From Prorocentrum cordatum (taxonomy: Eukaryota; Sar; Dinophyceae; Prorocentrales; Prorocentraceae): DNA of 62,500 nucleotides. Position numbers and translations under genes: made by a program. The stretch spans positions 233,881 to 296,380 of the forward strand of contig CAUYUJ010014349.1 in assembly GCA_963575745.1 (NCBI GenBank), in the 5' to 3' direction. A model generated the notes under the pieces. The model was not told the DNA's origin. It worked only from the letters and a program-made list of their open reading frames with translations, and did no database searches. Shown in pieces: positions 1-10,770 of the stretch (positions within the stretch are counted from its first letter, which is position 1; each line of letters opens with the position of its first letter).

Positions 1-2055
1 CATGGCAGGAACTGGAGAGAAGGGTTCGAGAAGCACGTACCTCCCGGCCTTACCTGCAGGAAGACGGACACCCAGCGGAAGTTCACCTTCGCGAGCGGCT
101 CCAAGCAGAAGGGCGACGTCTACGTGATCCCGATCGGCATTGGAGGATTCAGAGGAGAGGCGCGCTCGACCGAGATCCCGACCGGGACGACTCCACTGTT
201 GATCGCCATACCTGCCCTGGACATGTTAGACGGCCACATTCACATGAAGGCGAAGAATCTGGAGCTTTCGGCATTGGGAATCACAGTACCTCTGATCAAG
301 ATGAAGGATACGACACACCTAGGTATCGATGTATCGCAGTTCGGAGACGACCAAGATGCGGTACTACAACGCATGGAGCTCAAGTCGTCCCGGGGCGACG
401 CGATCGTGCACCTTGCGACGTGCATGGACGTGGTCAAGGCTGGCTACGCTTATTTGGAGAACGACGATTGCGACGATGAGGAGTCTTGCGACACTGTCAC
501 GATAGATGCAATTCGTCGCCAGGGCGCGAGCTCGAATGTTGAAACTGACCAGAAGTCGGAGATTTCCTTGGCAGCGAGGGGCGCGCGCAAGTCAGATACG
601 AGAGGCGAGCTCACCAATCGAAGAGCACAGGAGTTGTCAACTACAGCTTCGAGGATAGCAGCTCAGGAGAAGCGGACTTGGGCGACGCCTAAGAAGGAGT
701 ATACGCTCGCAGAAAGAATGGCCACATCAGGGTTCAAAAAGACGATGATATTCGAGCCTCGGGGCGGCAGCTTTATCGTTGCACGAGTGGCATCAGGAGA
801 TTTTGGTTGGGCGAATTCGCAGCCGCTGGATAAGATAGACGACTGCGACCTGATGACCAGGGAAGGCGAGGACTTGCTCTTCGAGGTCCTCGACGAGCAC
901 GACCCGCACCTCGCGATCACTGCCTTCGATTGCCGCATATGGTCAGTTATGGCGAACATGTGCCCGACGGTGGATTGGGAGACTCTGCGAGGGACTTACG
1001 GAGTTCGAGTGCTCATGTTGGTGAAGCGCATTTGCTTACACCGCTATATAAGGCATCGATATTTTCTAGCAGAACAGCCGTGGTCAGCAGCTTCCTGGAA
1101 GTACAAGAACATCTTGGCTGAGTTCAACGCGCTACCGAATGTCTGGTTTGCTTGTGGAGCTCAGTGCGGTTTCGGCAAGAAGGACATCGACTGCGGCAAG
1201 CCCATCCAGAAGCTGACCTGCTACCTCACGAACAGCCAGCGCGTTCTCAACCAGCTGGCTATCCCCTGCAAGAGCAAGACTGCTCACGAGATGGTGGAGG
1301 GCAACAGCTCCGCCGGGAAGAGAGCAGCTGAGGCAGCGGCCTACCCTCCGAGGATGGCGACGGCGATCTGCGAAGGAGTGAAGCAGCAGATGGAGATCGA
1401 CAGCGCCGCCGCACTCGCCAACGGACATATGGAGTCGAGCTTCCCTGTGGACGACGAGGTGGTCACCGAGCCGCCATCCAAGAAGGCTCGACGAGGAGCG
1501 AAGCTACTCGGAGGGACAGGCGGACTCAAGCGGAGAGTTACACGCGAGGGCGGCTGGCTCAGCATGGCCAAGGAGAAAGTCGACAAGGTAATGGAGATTT
1601 TCAGTAGTTTCGTCGGCTTCCCCACGCCCCCCACCTTGCTGTGGCCTTCGGTGGACAAGAGGGCCGCCGAGATTGCCAAGCTCGAGGAGGCGTCCGCCAG
1701 CGTGAAGCTGATTATGATACGGCGGAATCCACGTTCTCTGCTCGCAGTGGCGCCTCATTTGCACGCTTCTCAGGCACCTATGCGGACTGCCTACGCTCGG
1801 TCTGAGCGTGGCGTGTGGTCCGAGCTCGGCTGGGAGGATTGGACCAACCTGTCACCGCAGCAGCGGGTGATGAAGATCGCCGGGGCCGACCTACTCATCA
1901 TGGTGCACGGCGCGCAGATCGGCGAGGCAGAGGGCGACGAGCAAGATAAGGAGACTATGAGAAAGCAGCGATGGAGCACTGCGAACGCACGAGGCGACCG
2001 CTGCTGGCGAAGCCGAGCAAGTTGCCGAGCGTCGACGAGGTCAACGTTGTCGTAG
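1..2055 (+). pseudogene. Copia pol fragment: protease C-terminal half plus dinoflagellate-specific spacer domain
   Basis: The frame is open from base 1 (no start in window). The first ~110 codons match the second half of a retroviral-type aspartic protease: a beta-rich stretch, then 'PLLIAIPALDMLD' and 'LELSALGITVPL', the usual position of the second structural hairpin. The catalytic Asp lies outside the window. After an acidic linker, codons about 290-460 hold a conserved spacer domain ('FDCRIWSVMANM', 'LTNSQRVLNQLA', 'AYPPRMATAIC'). Copy 2 has the equivalent around 59.2-59.6 kb, where the core reads 'LPCTPFSALQN'. A frameshift near 1965 moves the reading to the integrase frame; the His half of the integrase zinc domain was not seen. 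Confidence 0.75.
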
Positions 2056-3332
2056 GCTTCGACACCTTTGCCGAGAAGGACGCAGACCAAGCAGAGTGGC
2101 AGTTTCTGAATATTGTCTACTTGGGATGTTCGTTTCAGGTGGTTGCTTTGCTTGGCGAAGTTCACGTGATGACGGACTCAGTCACGGTGCTGGAGACATA
2201 CGAGTTGTGCTGGGCATCTTGGGCTGGTGAGCCTGAGGTTGGAGTCATCGTCGACAGGGCCAAGGGCTTCCTGGGCAGTTTTTCGGAGCACATGTCGAGT
2301 CGTGGGTGCAGATTTGATTCAGCCGCCAAGGCGGCAGCGTGGCATATCGCCAAGGTCGAGCGTCACGGAGACCTCTGGCAAGCCATGTGGAGGAGAGTCG
2401 TCTGGGCAAAGCAGGTCGCTGGGCGCGAGGACGTCCTGAAGGCCGTGATGGAGATTAACCAGGCGAAGAACTCGCTGAGCAGGAGGTCTGGCTTCTCACC
2501 GGCGCAGTGGGTGCTGGGAAGAGATATTCGCCCCCCAGCAGACCTCATGGACGACGGCGAGGTTGAGAGGATCGGTGCCATTGCGGCATCGGCTACCCCG
2601 ACATCGAAGTTTGCCAGGAAGTGCGCGCTGCGGCAGGCGGCGCGGGAGGCCCACGCGAAGATCGCCAACGAGGACGCGATCAAGAGGGCCGAGCTTCGAC
2701 AAGTTCGACCAGAACGCGGACCTTTCAACGTGGGCGACTGGGTTTTCTACTACAACCAGAAGGAGCAGGGCAAACGGCCCGAGAGCGTTATCAATTGGAG
2801 AGGAGTCGCACGCGTGATAGGTCACGAGGGTAAGCACGAGATCTGGATCGTGCACCGCGGGATCGCGATCGCCTGCGCCCCCGAGCACCTCGCCAAGGCT
2901 TCCGACGAGGAGGTCCGAGCATGGCTGGTGACGGCGCAGGAGGCGGACTTGATAGACACCACCAGGACGGCTGGAGGCAGTGGATTTATCGATCTACGAC
3001 GACGGCCTCTTCCTCCAGAGTTTCGAGAAGATGGAGGACCAGTTCAACCAGAACCAGCGGCGGCTCAGCCACCGCCAGAGGCACCGCCACCAGAGGTGCC
3101 GCAGCCGGCAGAGCGCGAAGCACCTGCCGAGCCACTGGTCCAAGAGGAGGAGCCGCCCGCGGAGGAGGTGACGGAGGACCCCTACCAGGAGGGGCTCCCG
3201 ATGATGCAGCAGGGGCCGCCGCCGCCAATCGAGCCACGAGGAGCGACACAAACGGAGGGCCCGATGGAGGACGCGGTGAAGGATTTTGTCAACGAGGCTG
3301 TCCGTTCCGATCATGTGCCGATGGGCGACTAG
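1971..3332 (+). pseudogene. Copia integrase
   Basis: Integrase joins element cDNA to chromosomal DNA. The frame opens with the second half of the zinc domain ('CERTRRPLLAKPSKLP'), followed by the catalytic core: 'GFDTF' (first Asp), 'VDRAKGFLGSF' (second Asp) and 'KVERHGDLW' (candidate Glu of the DDE triad). 'SGFSPAQWVLGRDIR' closes the core. A C-terminal DNA-binding-like part follows ('GPFNVGDWVFYYN', 'WRGVARVIG', 'IWIVHRGIAIACAPEHL'). The tail is rich in Pro and Glu, the usual linker before RT. The frame overlaps the previous fragment in another register, so a frameshift lies near 1965. Confidence 0.8.
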
Positions 3333-3467
3333 TGGGATCCTGATCTTGACGATTTCCACACTCCGGCGGCGTCATTCCCGCCTCGCCCGGCGGAAGGAGC
3401 TGCTAGCAGGTGCAAGGAGGGTCGGCCAGCGGGGGCAGCTGCAGAGCGGGAGGCGAAGAGACAGAAG

Positions 3468-4064
3468 TTGCTGGACGACGTCCCCGAGTCGATCAAGATG
3501 GACGACGCCTTTCAGGTCCACGAGGATGAGGACTCTATGATTAACGAGGCCTACTCAACATATGACGTCAACCAGTCCTTCTACGCCGAGCACGAGGTCA
3601 GCAAGGAGGTTTTCGCCTTCGGCGTTGAGCGTAAAGAGTTCGAGTGCTCCTATGAGGCTGGCTCGACAGTGGCGAGGAAGGGGAGAAGGGAGTTACACTT
3701 GAAGGAGCTCGACGAGGCAAAGCGTCAGTTATTCATCGGACCTGGAGGTTCGGATGAAAAGGAGTGGAAGGCCTGGCATGATCTGGATGCCTGCGATGCG
3801 CTGAGCCTCGGCGAGAGCGAGCAGATCTGGGAGACCAAGCGCGACCTGATCATGCCGGCCAAGTGGGTGAGAACCAACAAGAGCGAAGGCGTTTTGGACG
3901 CCGACTTCGAGGCGAAGTCGAGGATGGTGGGCTTCAAGGACACGAGCCTCGGCGAGTACCAAAGAGATGCGCCAACAGCGTCGAAGTTGGCGGAGGCTAT
4001 GGTGTTGCTCGTGATCGCCAGCATGGGCATGGTTATGAGCTGCGGAGACATAAAGAATGCCTAG
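3468..4064 (+). pseudogene. Copia reverse transcriptase, N-terminal part
   Basis: This frame holds the start of the copia RT: 'EWKAWHDLDACDAL', 'LIMPAKWVRTNKSEG', 'EAKSRMVGFKDTSLGEYQRDAPTASKLAEAMVLLVIASMG' (in three blocks) and 'MSCGDIKNA', which contains the first catalytic Asp of the palm ('GDI'). It stops at a TAG (4062-4064) exactly where related elements continue with an aromatic residue, and the same frame runs on past the stop with RT-like sequence ('REIYISQPRGGLKGLHPRQ'). One TAT/TAC-to-TAG change would explain the break; readthrough cannot be excluded. Confidence 0.75.
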
Positions 4065-4818
4065 TTTTCAGGTCGGGGTATAGGACGCGAAATCTATATC
4101 AGTCAGCCGCGTGGAGGTCTAAAGGGACTGCATCCGAGACAACTATTGAGGGCCAAGAAGACAATATGGATTCGCTGAGGCTGCTCGTCTATTTTGGCTG
4201 GCTTTCTGCGAAGTGTTCGAGAAGGACGGATGGGTTCAGTCTGTTTTGGAACCAGCTCTGTTTTACTTCCGTGACAAAGCAGGCGCTTTGGTGGGTATTC
4301 CATGCACTCACGTGGATGATTTGCTGGCTGGAGTTCTAAAGAAATACGAAGATACGGCCTTCAGATGCACGAGACAGAAGCTGAATTGCTCGAAATGGCT
4401 CAAAGAGGATTTCGTTTTCAGAGGACGTGAGATACCGCGTTTACCTAACGGCGATGTTGGAGTAACGATGAAGGGCTACTCGCTGAACATGAAGACGGTT
4501 CCGATCCCTCGAGACCGGGAGAAGGAGCTGACGAGCCCGCTCACCGACGACGAAGCGACACGGCTACGGAAGGCTACGGGAGAGTTATCTTGGTTGTCGC
4601 GGCAACTTCGAGCATATCTAGCCTTTTCAAGCGGGACAGGCTCAACGAGCCATGGTAGCGCCGTGCATCGCCGACCTGGTGAAGGTCAACAAGGCCATCA
4701 ACGACGGCAGGAGAGGCGCCGACTATATGCAGAAGTTCCCGAAGGGTATCGGCCTCAGTCGAGCTACGGTCTTGATTTAATGCGATTCAGGACATGCGAA
4801 CGGCAACCCCGAGAGTGA
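4065..4818 (+). pseudogene. Copia reverse transcriptase, C-terminal part with HVDD active site
   Basis: After the TAG, RT sequence continues in the same frame to about 4170, then shifts to the frame of 'FEKDGWVQSVLEPALFYF', 'LVGIPCTHVDDLLAG' and 'FVFRGREIPRLPNGDVGVTMKGY'. The HVDD at 4309-4320 stands for the YVDD box of copia RTs and keeps both Asp residues. 'LTDDEATRLRKATGELSWLSRQLRAYLAF' is the usual link to RNase H. Reading fails again after about 4640, where the protein turns low-complexity. Confidence 0.75.
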
Positions 4819-4864
4819 CGAGATCGCCAGGTACAAGAGCATCGGTGGCCATTTCCTCTTCATA

Positions 4865-5476
4865 GTGGACCACGACGTGTTGTCGGGGAAGCTGGCGACA
4901 GCAGCTATGATGGATTACAGCTCCAAGTCGACACAGAGAGTTTGCCGGGGCACACTTGCAGCTGAAGCCTCACACCTTGCAGATTCACTGGAAGCTGGTG
5001 AGTGGTTGTGTGTTTTACTTGAAGAAGTGTTCAACCCGAGGATCGACTTGAAGAACTGGCAGAAGATCGTGGCGAGAAGAATCAGGGTTTTCTTGACTGA
5101 TGTCAAGTCGGTGCATGATTATTTGACGAAAGAAGGATCAGGCCTTAGTCGAGACAAGCGGATGGCGATAGAAGGAGCTTTGTTGAAAGAGGCTTTGAGG
5201 CAACCAAACGCGACACTACGGCGGGTGGATGGACTGCAGAACCTTGCGGACATTCTGACGAAAGAGGGAGTTGATCTGGAGTATTTCCGACATTACCTGA
5301 GAACGAACCAGATTACGATTCAGCAGGACCTGGCTGCAGTGAAGATAAATGAGAAGAAGAGATCACAGCGAGCCGCGCGGAAGTCAGTTGCTAAACCCGA
5401 TCGATCTGAAGCTGATCGACTACGATGTGAGCGATCGGCCGCTGGAGTTCGAGATGAAGACTTGCAGGATGGCTGA
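4865..5476 (+). pseudogene. Copia RNase H
   Basis: RNase H degrades the RNA strand of the RNA-DNA hybrid during reverse transcription. Visible blocks are 'CRGTLAAEASHLADSLEAGEWLC' split over two motifs (Glu of the active site), 'IRVFLTDVKSVHDYL' (Asp) and 'LRRVDGLQNLADILTKEGVDLEYF', which resembles the C-terminal 'xxNxADxLTK' box of copia RNase H. The first Asp block upstream lies in damaged sequence around 4830-4870. The basic tail is the likely end of pol; the frame ends at a TGA. Confidence 0.75.
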
Positions 5477-5488
5477 GATGGTCAGAGA

Positions 5489-5507
5489 TACAAAAGAAAA
5501 AGAATGA
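5489..5507 (+). promoter_or_regulatory. Candidate polypurine tract of copia copy 1
   Basis: An almost pure purine run directly after the RNase H stop, followed by TGAGATTCCC, has the position and composition expected of the plus-strand primer next to a 3' LTR beginning with TG. No second LTR is in the window, so this rests on position and composition only. Confidence 0.3.
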
Positions 5508-5960
5508 GTCTGAGATTCCCTGGAGGTGTACCCGAGGACCCCTCTGGAGCCCGCCTAGCACTGACCCTCTCCTACCAGTACCTTGTCTACTTGCCCCGCT
5601 GAGTGCACCTGCCTCTGCCTCCTCACCCGTTACCCGCTGCCCGTCTCGGCCCGCGGGCCGGCCGTAGAGCTTGTTGTGCTGGGCGCCTGGCGCCCCCGCA
5701 GTTAGCTTGTGGCCCGCGCGGTGCCGTGGATGCGATAAACAAGCTTATCATTGACATCTACCATACGCTTTCAGAGCTCGCATGACGGCCCTGCTGGCGC
5801 GGTGCGCACACTGAGTGCATTGCTGAATATGTTCCCCAAGAGTTGGAGCGAATGAGAGAACAGAACAGCCCCAGGAGTTGGTGATGCATGGAGTTGGCGG
5901 GCGGGTACAAGGGAGAGGGAGAAACACACGAACGTCAACGCAGTTTGTGAGATCGCATGT
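5508..5960. other. No gene seen; possible 3' LTR of copia copy 1
   Basis: This stretch follows the copia pol end. I find no coding pattern or strong repeat in it. It may hold the 3' LTR, but no partner LTR is available. Confidence 0.3.
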
Positions 5961-5967
5961 TCGCAAG

Positions 5968-6120
5968 ATGGTCGTCGTCGTTGTTGTCACCCTCGTCGTC
6001 CTCACCGTCGTCGTCGTCGTCCTCACCTTCGGCGTCGTCCTCACCCTCGTCGTCGTCCTTACCGTCGACGTCGTCGTCGTCGTCGTCGTCGCCCTTGTCG
6101 TCGTCGCCCTCGCCCTCGTC
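5968..6120. repeat. GTC/GTCCTC trinucleotide repeat
   Basis: Imperfect runs of GTC and CTC. Because the unit is three bases, several frames stay open (poly-Ser, poly-Val, poly-Asp) without any sign of a real protein. Confidence 0.85.
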
Positions 6121-6138
6121 CCCAGTCTTCCCTCCGAG

Positions 6139-6196
6139 GGCCTCCGCAGCGTGCACGTGCGCCACGTGGCCTGCAGCGGGCACTACTCCTGCGCCA
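6139..6196 (+). CDS. RCC1-like exon (part of one blade)
   Basis: The frame reads 'VRHVACSGHYSCA', the conserved strand of an RCC1 blade that normally precedes 'x-x-x-G-x-VYTWG'. The missing half of the blade is found at 7282-7363, so the two are probably split by an intron of about 1.1 kb. Exon ends are estimates; no clean GT donor is visible, and a GC donor is possible. Confidence 0.5.
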
Positions 6197-6199
6197 GCC

Positions 6200-7280
6200 G
6201 CCGGGGGGCCCGCAGGGAGGCACCAGCTGCGCGCTGCATCCGAGGGGGCGGGCAGGGGCAGACTTGCGACAACTCTGGGATGGTGGCGTCTGTTTTGGGC
6301 GGCGTCGAAGAGGGGGAGGGACGTCTATGGGGCTGGGTGGATTTCATGGCATATCGCATCTTTCATGCCCCCATATTATTATCCTTATTTTTCCTCAATT
6401 TCTGTCAGGTCGTTTCCTGGCCCACCTTCTCCACGCACACGTCTGGGACAATAATTCGCTAGGCTTCCTCACCCTGGGCTCCCACACCCCACTCTTCGGC
6501 GCACCCGATCATTGCCCCCCTTGGGGGAGTCTTCGGCCTTGATGGGTTCCCCCAGTGTGGGCGTTGTGCCTGTTTGGCCAGGGATGCGGCAAGAGGAGGA
6601 GATGTGGAGGAGGAGAGAGGAGGCCACGGCCTAGCTCCTCGCGTGGAGAGGAAACGCGACGCACGGTTTTGCCCGATCGGGGATGGAGAGCAGCAGCGGG
6701 CTGGAGCAGGGGTTCAGGGGAGGACAAGGCCAGGCGTCGAAAAAGAAAAAAAACACCCCTACCCCCTTACATGTTGCTTACTAAGCGGCCCTGGGCGTTT
6801 ACTAAACAGCCCTGCTCTGCTGGATCCAGGCCGCAGAGGTGGTTACGAAATTGCCTGGCGTGTGGGGGTGCTTGCTGTGAGGGCGTTTTTTTTTTGCCCA
6901 AGGCAGGCCGATGACAAGGGCTGGTAGTCGCCCCAGGCCGTTCTGGAGTGCCCCCCAGAGCGTTCGGACGGCCGCCGCTCCCGAGCCATCCTCCAGACCA
7001 GCTGGCCTTCAGGGATTGCCGATTCACGCCAGCCTGAAGTTGCCACTGTCCTGCCGTCGTCTCCTGGAGGGTTCAAGCCCAATTTTTTGCGCGACGCATT
7101 CCTTAGCAGTGCCAGCGCTGCTGAGCCTGTGGAGGGGTCAGAAGTCCTCTGGGCATTCTGGAGACCTCCTGGGGACCCCCAGAGACCGCTGGAGAATTCT
7201 GGAGGCCTTCGGAGATCCCCTGCGTCTTGGCGGATGGCTCGGTGGAGATGCGTGTGCCGTGTGCCTTCTTCTGGTTCCCC
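6200..7280. other. Probable intron; no gene or strong repeat
   Basis: Lies between two halves of one RCC1 blade. Many short overlapping frames occur on both strands; none resembles a known domain. Confidence 0.4.
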
Positions 7281-7281
7281 G

Positions 7282-7363
7282 GCCGTCTCCGAGGGGGGCG
7301 AGGTGTACACCTGGGGCTGCGGGAAGGACGGGCAGCTCGGGCACGGGGACACGAAGGACGCCA
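7282..7363 (+). CDS. RCC1-like exon
   Basis: The frame reads 'AVSEGGEVYTWGCGKDGQLGHG', an almost perfect RCC1 blade core (G-x-VYTWG-x(4)-GQLGHG). It completes the half-blade at 6139-6196. RCC1 repeats form seven-bladed propellers used in Ran exchange factors and many scaffold proteins; the role here is unknown. Borders are estimated from where the similarity stops. Confidence 0.65.
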
Positions 7364-7754
7364 TCGGAGAAGGGCCCTGGCAGCCACACGGCCAGCGAGG
7401 GACAAGCAGCCCGATCGGTTCGCACCGCGTCGACGCGCTAGCGACCTCAGCGCGGGTGTTGTTCACGTTTGAACGCCACCAGTGCCAGTGGCGTGGATTC
7501 GAGTGACATCGAACGATCTGCGCAATCGGAAAGCCGCCCTGGTTCCAGGTTGAGCGATCTTCGCGGTGTCGGAAGCCGACCGTAGTTTCCTCTCGCTGCC
7601 CCGCGTCACCCGCAAGGGGCGCTTCGCGCCCGGCGGCCTGGGCCGAATGGCTGCCCTCGTCCATGGGGTCGGCTCCAGAGCGCGAGGTTGGGTGACCTGG
7701 GCCTCTCCAGGCATCCCAAATAGGGTCCGAGTAGATGGGGTCAAAGGATCGCTC

Positions 7755-7895
7755 GGCATCGCCGATGCATCGACGATGTGTGTCGATGCGGAGCCGGGAT
7801 GCTTCCGAGCCGATGGCGCTAATGCATCGCCGCAGTCGCTGATGCATCGCCGCTGTGTCGCCGATGTATCGACGGTGCATTGGCGATGCGGCGCG
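7755..7895. repeat. Degenerate GATGCATCGCCG repeat
   Basis: A roughly 12-base motif containing GATGCATCG recurs about eight times with substitutions. It lies in a probable intron of the RCC1 gene. Confidence 0.6.
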
Positions 7896-8011
7896 ATCTT
7901 CCCACCCCATCTACTCCGACCCTCTTAGGGAGGTTCATAGCCTTTCAGCTCTGCTGGCGGATGTTGGTTTTGTGCCGCCAGTCCCTTCCTGGCTGCTTGG
8001 GCCCATTTGCG

Positions 8012-8689
8012 ATGGAGGACGCATATATGCCGAAGGCAGTCCGGACACTCCAGTCAAAGCTGATCCGCAACGTGTCCTGCGCGGAGCACCACGTGGCCGC
8101 CGTCTCCGAGAGCGGCGTGCTCTTCACGTGGGGCAAGGGCCAGAACGGTCGCCTCGGTCACGGGGGCGCCGACAACGAGCTGCTGCCGAAGGCCGTGGAG
8201 GCCCTGGTCGGCCACCACGTCGTCCAGGTCTCCTGCGGCGACTTCCACACCGCCTGTGTGATCCTGAACCCGCCGCACGTCTACACCTGGGGTCTGGGGC
8301 TGTCCGGGCGGCTGGGCCACGGCAACGAGGCCGACTGCCACCTCCCAACCCCTGTCGAGGCGCTGGCGAGCGTGCAGGTCGGGTTCGTGGCGTGCGGGGG
8401 CCACCACAGCGCCGTGATCGTAGAGCCCACCGGCCAGCTGATGACCTGGGGCGGCGGCGCGTTCGGGAAGCTCGGGCACGGCAACAGGCTGGCACAGACC
8501 ACCCCGAAAATGGTTGCCGCTGTCCAGAACAAGAAGTTGGTGCAGGTCTCCCTGGGGCCTCACCACGCCGCTGCCCTGACACAGAAGGGCGAGGTGTACA
8601 CCTGGGGTCAGGCTGGCCGTCTCGGACACGCGTCGCAGGGCGCAGAGGTGGACGAGATGGTCCCGCGTCAGGTGATGGCCCTCAGCCAG
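8012..8689 (+). CDS. Large RCC1 exon (about four blades)
   Basis: The longest host exon in the window. It encodes consecutive RCC1 blades: 'VSCAEHHVAAVSESGVLFTW' then 'GKGQNGRLGHGG'; 'VSCGDFHTACVI' then 'HVYTWGLGLSGRLGHGNEAD'; 'VACGGHHSAVIV' then 'LMTWGGGAFGKLGHGNRL'; 'VSLGPHHAAALTQKGEVYTW' then 'GQAGRLGH'. The exon ends at CTCAGCCAG|GTCCGG, a good GT donor at 8690. The ATG at 8012 is in frame but is probably internal, because upstream exons carry earlier blades. Codon use is GC-rich. The likely product is an RCC1-domain scaffold or exchange factor; nothing visible fixes the partner. Confidence 0.8.
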
Positions 8690-9554
8690 GTCCGGCCGCG
8701 CACAGAAGGGCGGCCGGGGGAAGGCGAGGGTGGCAGGCGAGGGTGGTGGCAGTCTAGAGGAACCCTCACCCCTTCGCGTCGTTACAGGAATATAACGGAA
8801 GGTTCTCACCGTTTTCGGTCTCCCGGGGCCCTTTACCAGGCCCCGGGACCATCAAACCAGGCTTCGGGACGAACGGCCGCGCTGTGGGAAAGGGTCGGGT
8901 CTTCTGGGGACCCCGCGCAGACAATAGTACATGCGTCGAATATTCGGGTTAAACGGGTTGGGAGACTTCCTGGAGGTTACTACCATCTCGCCTGGCCCCG
9001 CCCTGTTTCTGTCCAGACCCCCGGACCAGAGTTTCAATTTTTCCACCGAGGGAGCCGATGTCCGAGCACCCCCGGAGGCAGCTGGTTTGGACACTTGGGC
9101 CCCAGGGGGTAGCGCAATGATATCCGCATTCATAGCCCTGGCATCGTTCTCATTGATGGTATTTTCTTGGCGAGGCCAGCGCCAGACAATCTGGAGCATC
9201 TTGGAACATCTTGCGAAAACTAAGCACGCACGAAACCGACACATGCGCGGGGAATGGACGTCAGAATCCCCGCCTCGCACCGATCTGCTCACGAGCAGTC
9301 CCGTGCCCTACCCTGGGGCTTGCACAATTTCCAGACCGCGCCTTACTGTGGCGACGTAGGAGCCAGCCCCGGAGGCCAGGGAATACCCAACAATTGCTAC
9401 AAATTTGTTGCGTCAGTCAGGAGGAGGGCGTGGCGGCCTGTGACGAAGCTGTTAGCGCTTGCCTGGGTGAAACAGTTCCTAGTGCAGAGCCAGGTGGCAG
9501 TAGCAAACATTCGAATGAGAGCTTCCTCGCGGCCGAGAGGTATTCGTCCTGCAG
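8690..9554. other. Probable RCC1 intron
   Basis: Bounded by a GT donor at 8690 and a CTGCAG acceptor ending at 9554. I see no gene, transposon or strong repeat inside. Confidence 0.55.
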
Positions 9555-9662
9555 GTGTCCTGCGGCCACAGCCACTGCGCCGTCGTCACCGAGACGGGGG
9601 ACGTCTGGGCATGGGGCTCCTCGCGGGCGTTCGGCCACACCGAGCCCAGCGCCGTGGTCGGT
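9555..9662 (+). CDS. RCC1-like exon
   Basis: Starts after the acceptor CTGCAG and reads 'VSCGHSHCAVVTETGDVWAW' then 'GSSRAFGHTEP', one RCC1 blade continuing the series from the exon ending at 8689. The acceptor is clear; the 3' border is an estimate, since the expected next blade is not found directly downstream. Same strand as the other RCC1 exons. Confidence 0.65.
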
Positions 9663-10388
9663 CTGCCGCCCTGGGGCCCAGGGCCAATGTTGGAGTCGGC
9701 TGGGGGTCTGAGGTGGCCAAGCACTGGTTCGATGTTCTGGATTCGCAAATGGTGTTTCGCCTTGTTAGACCTCTGGAGGGCGTTTGGGGGTCCCAGGACC
9801 GTGAGAAACGGATTCGGGACGGCAAATTACGCCTGATGGACCCCGGGAGGGGTCCAGGGACAGATTTTGAGCGGATTTGGTTTCACCCCCCTCTTGACCG
9901 ATTTTCTGGGGTCCCAATCAGTTTCGACACCCCGGCCGCCTCCATGGCCCATGCCCCTTGCACGGGGCTGATCGGTGTATTCGTGATGCGGCACGATCAG
10001 GACTTCCCAGCTGCTCTGGCTTAGTTCGGGAAACCTGTACAGGGGGCCAGGATACGCGAAACGGAGCGTCCGGAGGCCAAGACAAAACCAGCCTCGTTCG
10101 TTCTCCAGGAGGGCTGCGCGAGGGTGCGAAGATAATCGCATTTTGCGAGGCACGAGGTCATATGACATAGGTGTGGTTGTTTGTGCCCCCTCTATCTGAG
10201 GTCTTAAACGGTTCAAACTGAAGTGCTCCGGTGGGGGTGACGCGTGTCCCAGGCCGGCTGGAACATTTTACCCTCTATCTCGGCACGGTCCTACTCGGAA
10301 GACATAATTTTTGTTGATGCTCCGCGTATCCCCGCCAGTCTCGGCTCGAGCCCGCCCCCGCCAGGTGCGCGCCGTGCCGAGCCCGACA
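9663..10388. other. No gene recognised
   Basis: Short frames only, with G/T-rich stretches. Possibly part of an RCC1 intron that would extend to 17.7 kb. Confidence 0.3.
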
Positions 10389-10424
10389 TGTCAGCCGCCT
10401 GCGCCGTCACCGGCGCTGCCCTGC

Positions 10425-10770
10425 GGCGACGGCAGCGGGTTGCTGCTGCCGCCCGCGGGCCGCCGGGGCTGGCCGCCGCCGCCGCCGCTGCGCCTGCGGC
10501 GGCGGCTGGCGGCGGTGGCCTGCCCGCCGATGCTCTCGCCGCGGCCGCCGCTGCCGCCGCCGCCGCCGCCGCCGCGGCCGCCTGAGGGTTGCCACTGGCG
10601 GCGGCCGCGGCGGCTGGCGTCGCGGCTGGCGTCGCGGCTGCCGCGGCCTCCATGCCCGGTGGCAGTGCCGCCCCTGCCGTCCTCGCCGCGGCTGCTGCCA
10701 CTGCCGCCGCTGCTGCCGCCGCCGGCTCGTCGCCGGCGGCGGCGGCGGCGGACGGCACGGCGGCCGGCCT
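10425..10770. repeat. GCC/GCG trinucleotide-rich region (poly-Ala coding potential)
   Basis: Dense GCC, GCT and GCG codons leave all frames open: poly-Ala on both strands and Arg/Pro-rich in others. This explains the overlapping long frames here. Confidence 0.85.

Larger units (their letters stand above)
1..5476 (+). mobile_element. Decayed Ty1/copia-type LTR retrotransposon, copy 1 (5' end outside window)
   Basis: The order protease (C-terminal half), a dinoflagellate-type spacer domain, integrase, reverse transcriptase and RNase H is the copia (Pseudoviridae-type) order. The element enters from the left edge already inside the protease, so gag and the 5' LTR are not visible. The coding region is broken into at least four frames (near 1965, between 3332 and 3468, near 4170, between 4818 and 4865) and by an in-frame TAG at 4062, so this copy cannot make a full polyprotein. 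It shares its domain set with copy 2 at 56-62.5 kb but the two are clearly diverged. The 3' LTR limit cannot be set because there is no second LTR in the window to compare. Confidence 0.85.

Noticed and set aside
5957-6183. Poly-Ser, poly-Val and acidic frames
   Set aside because: Produced by the GTC repeat in all frames.
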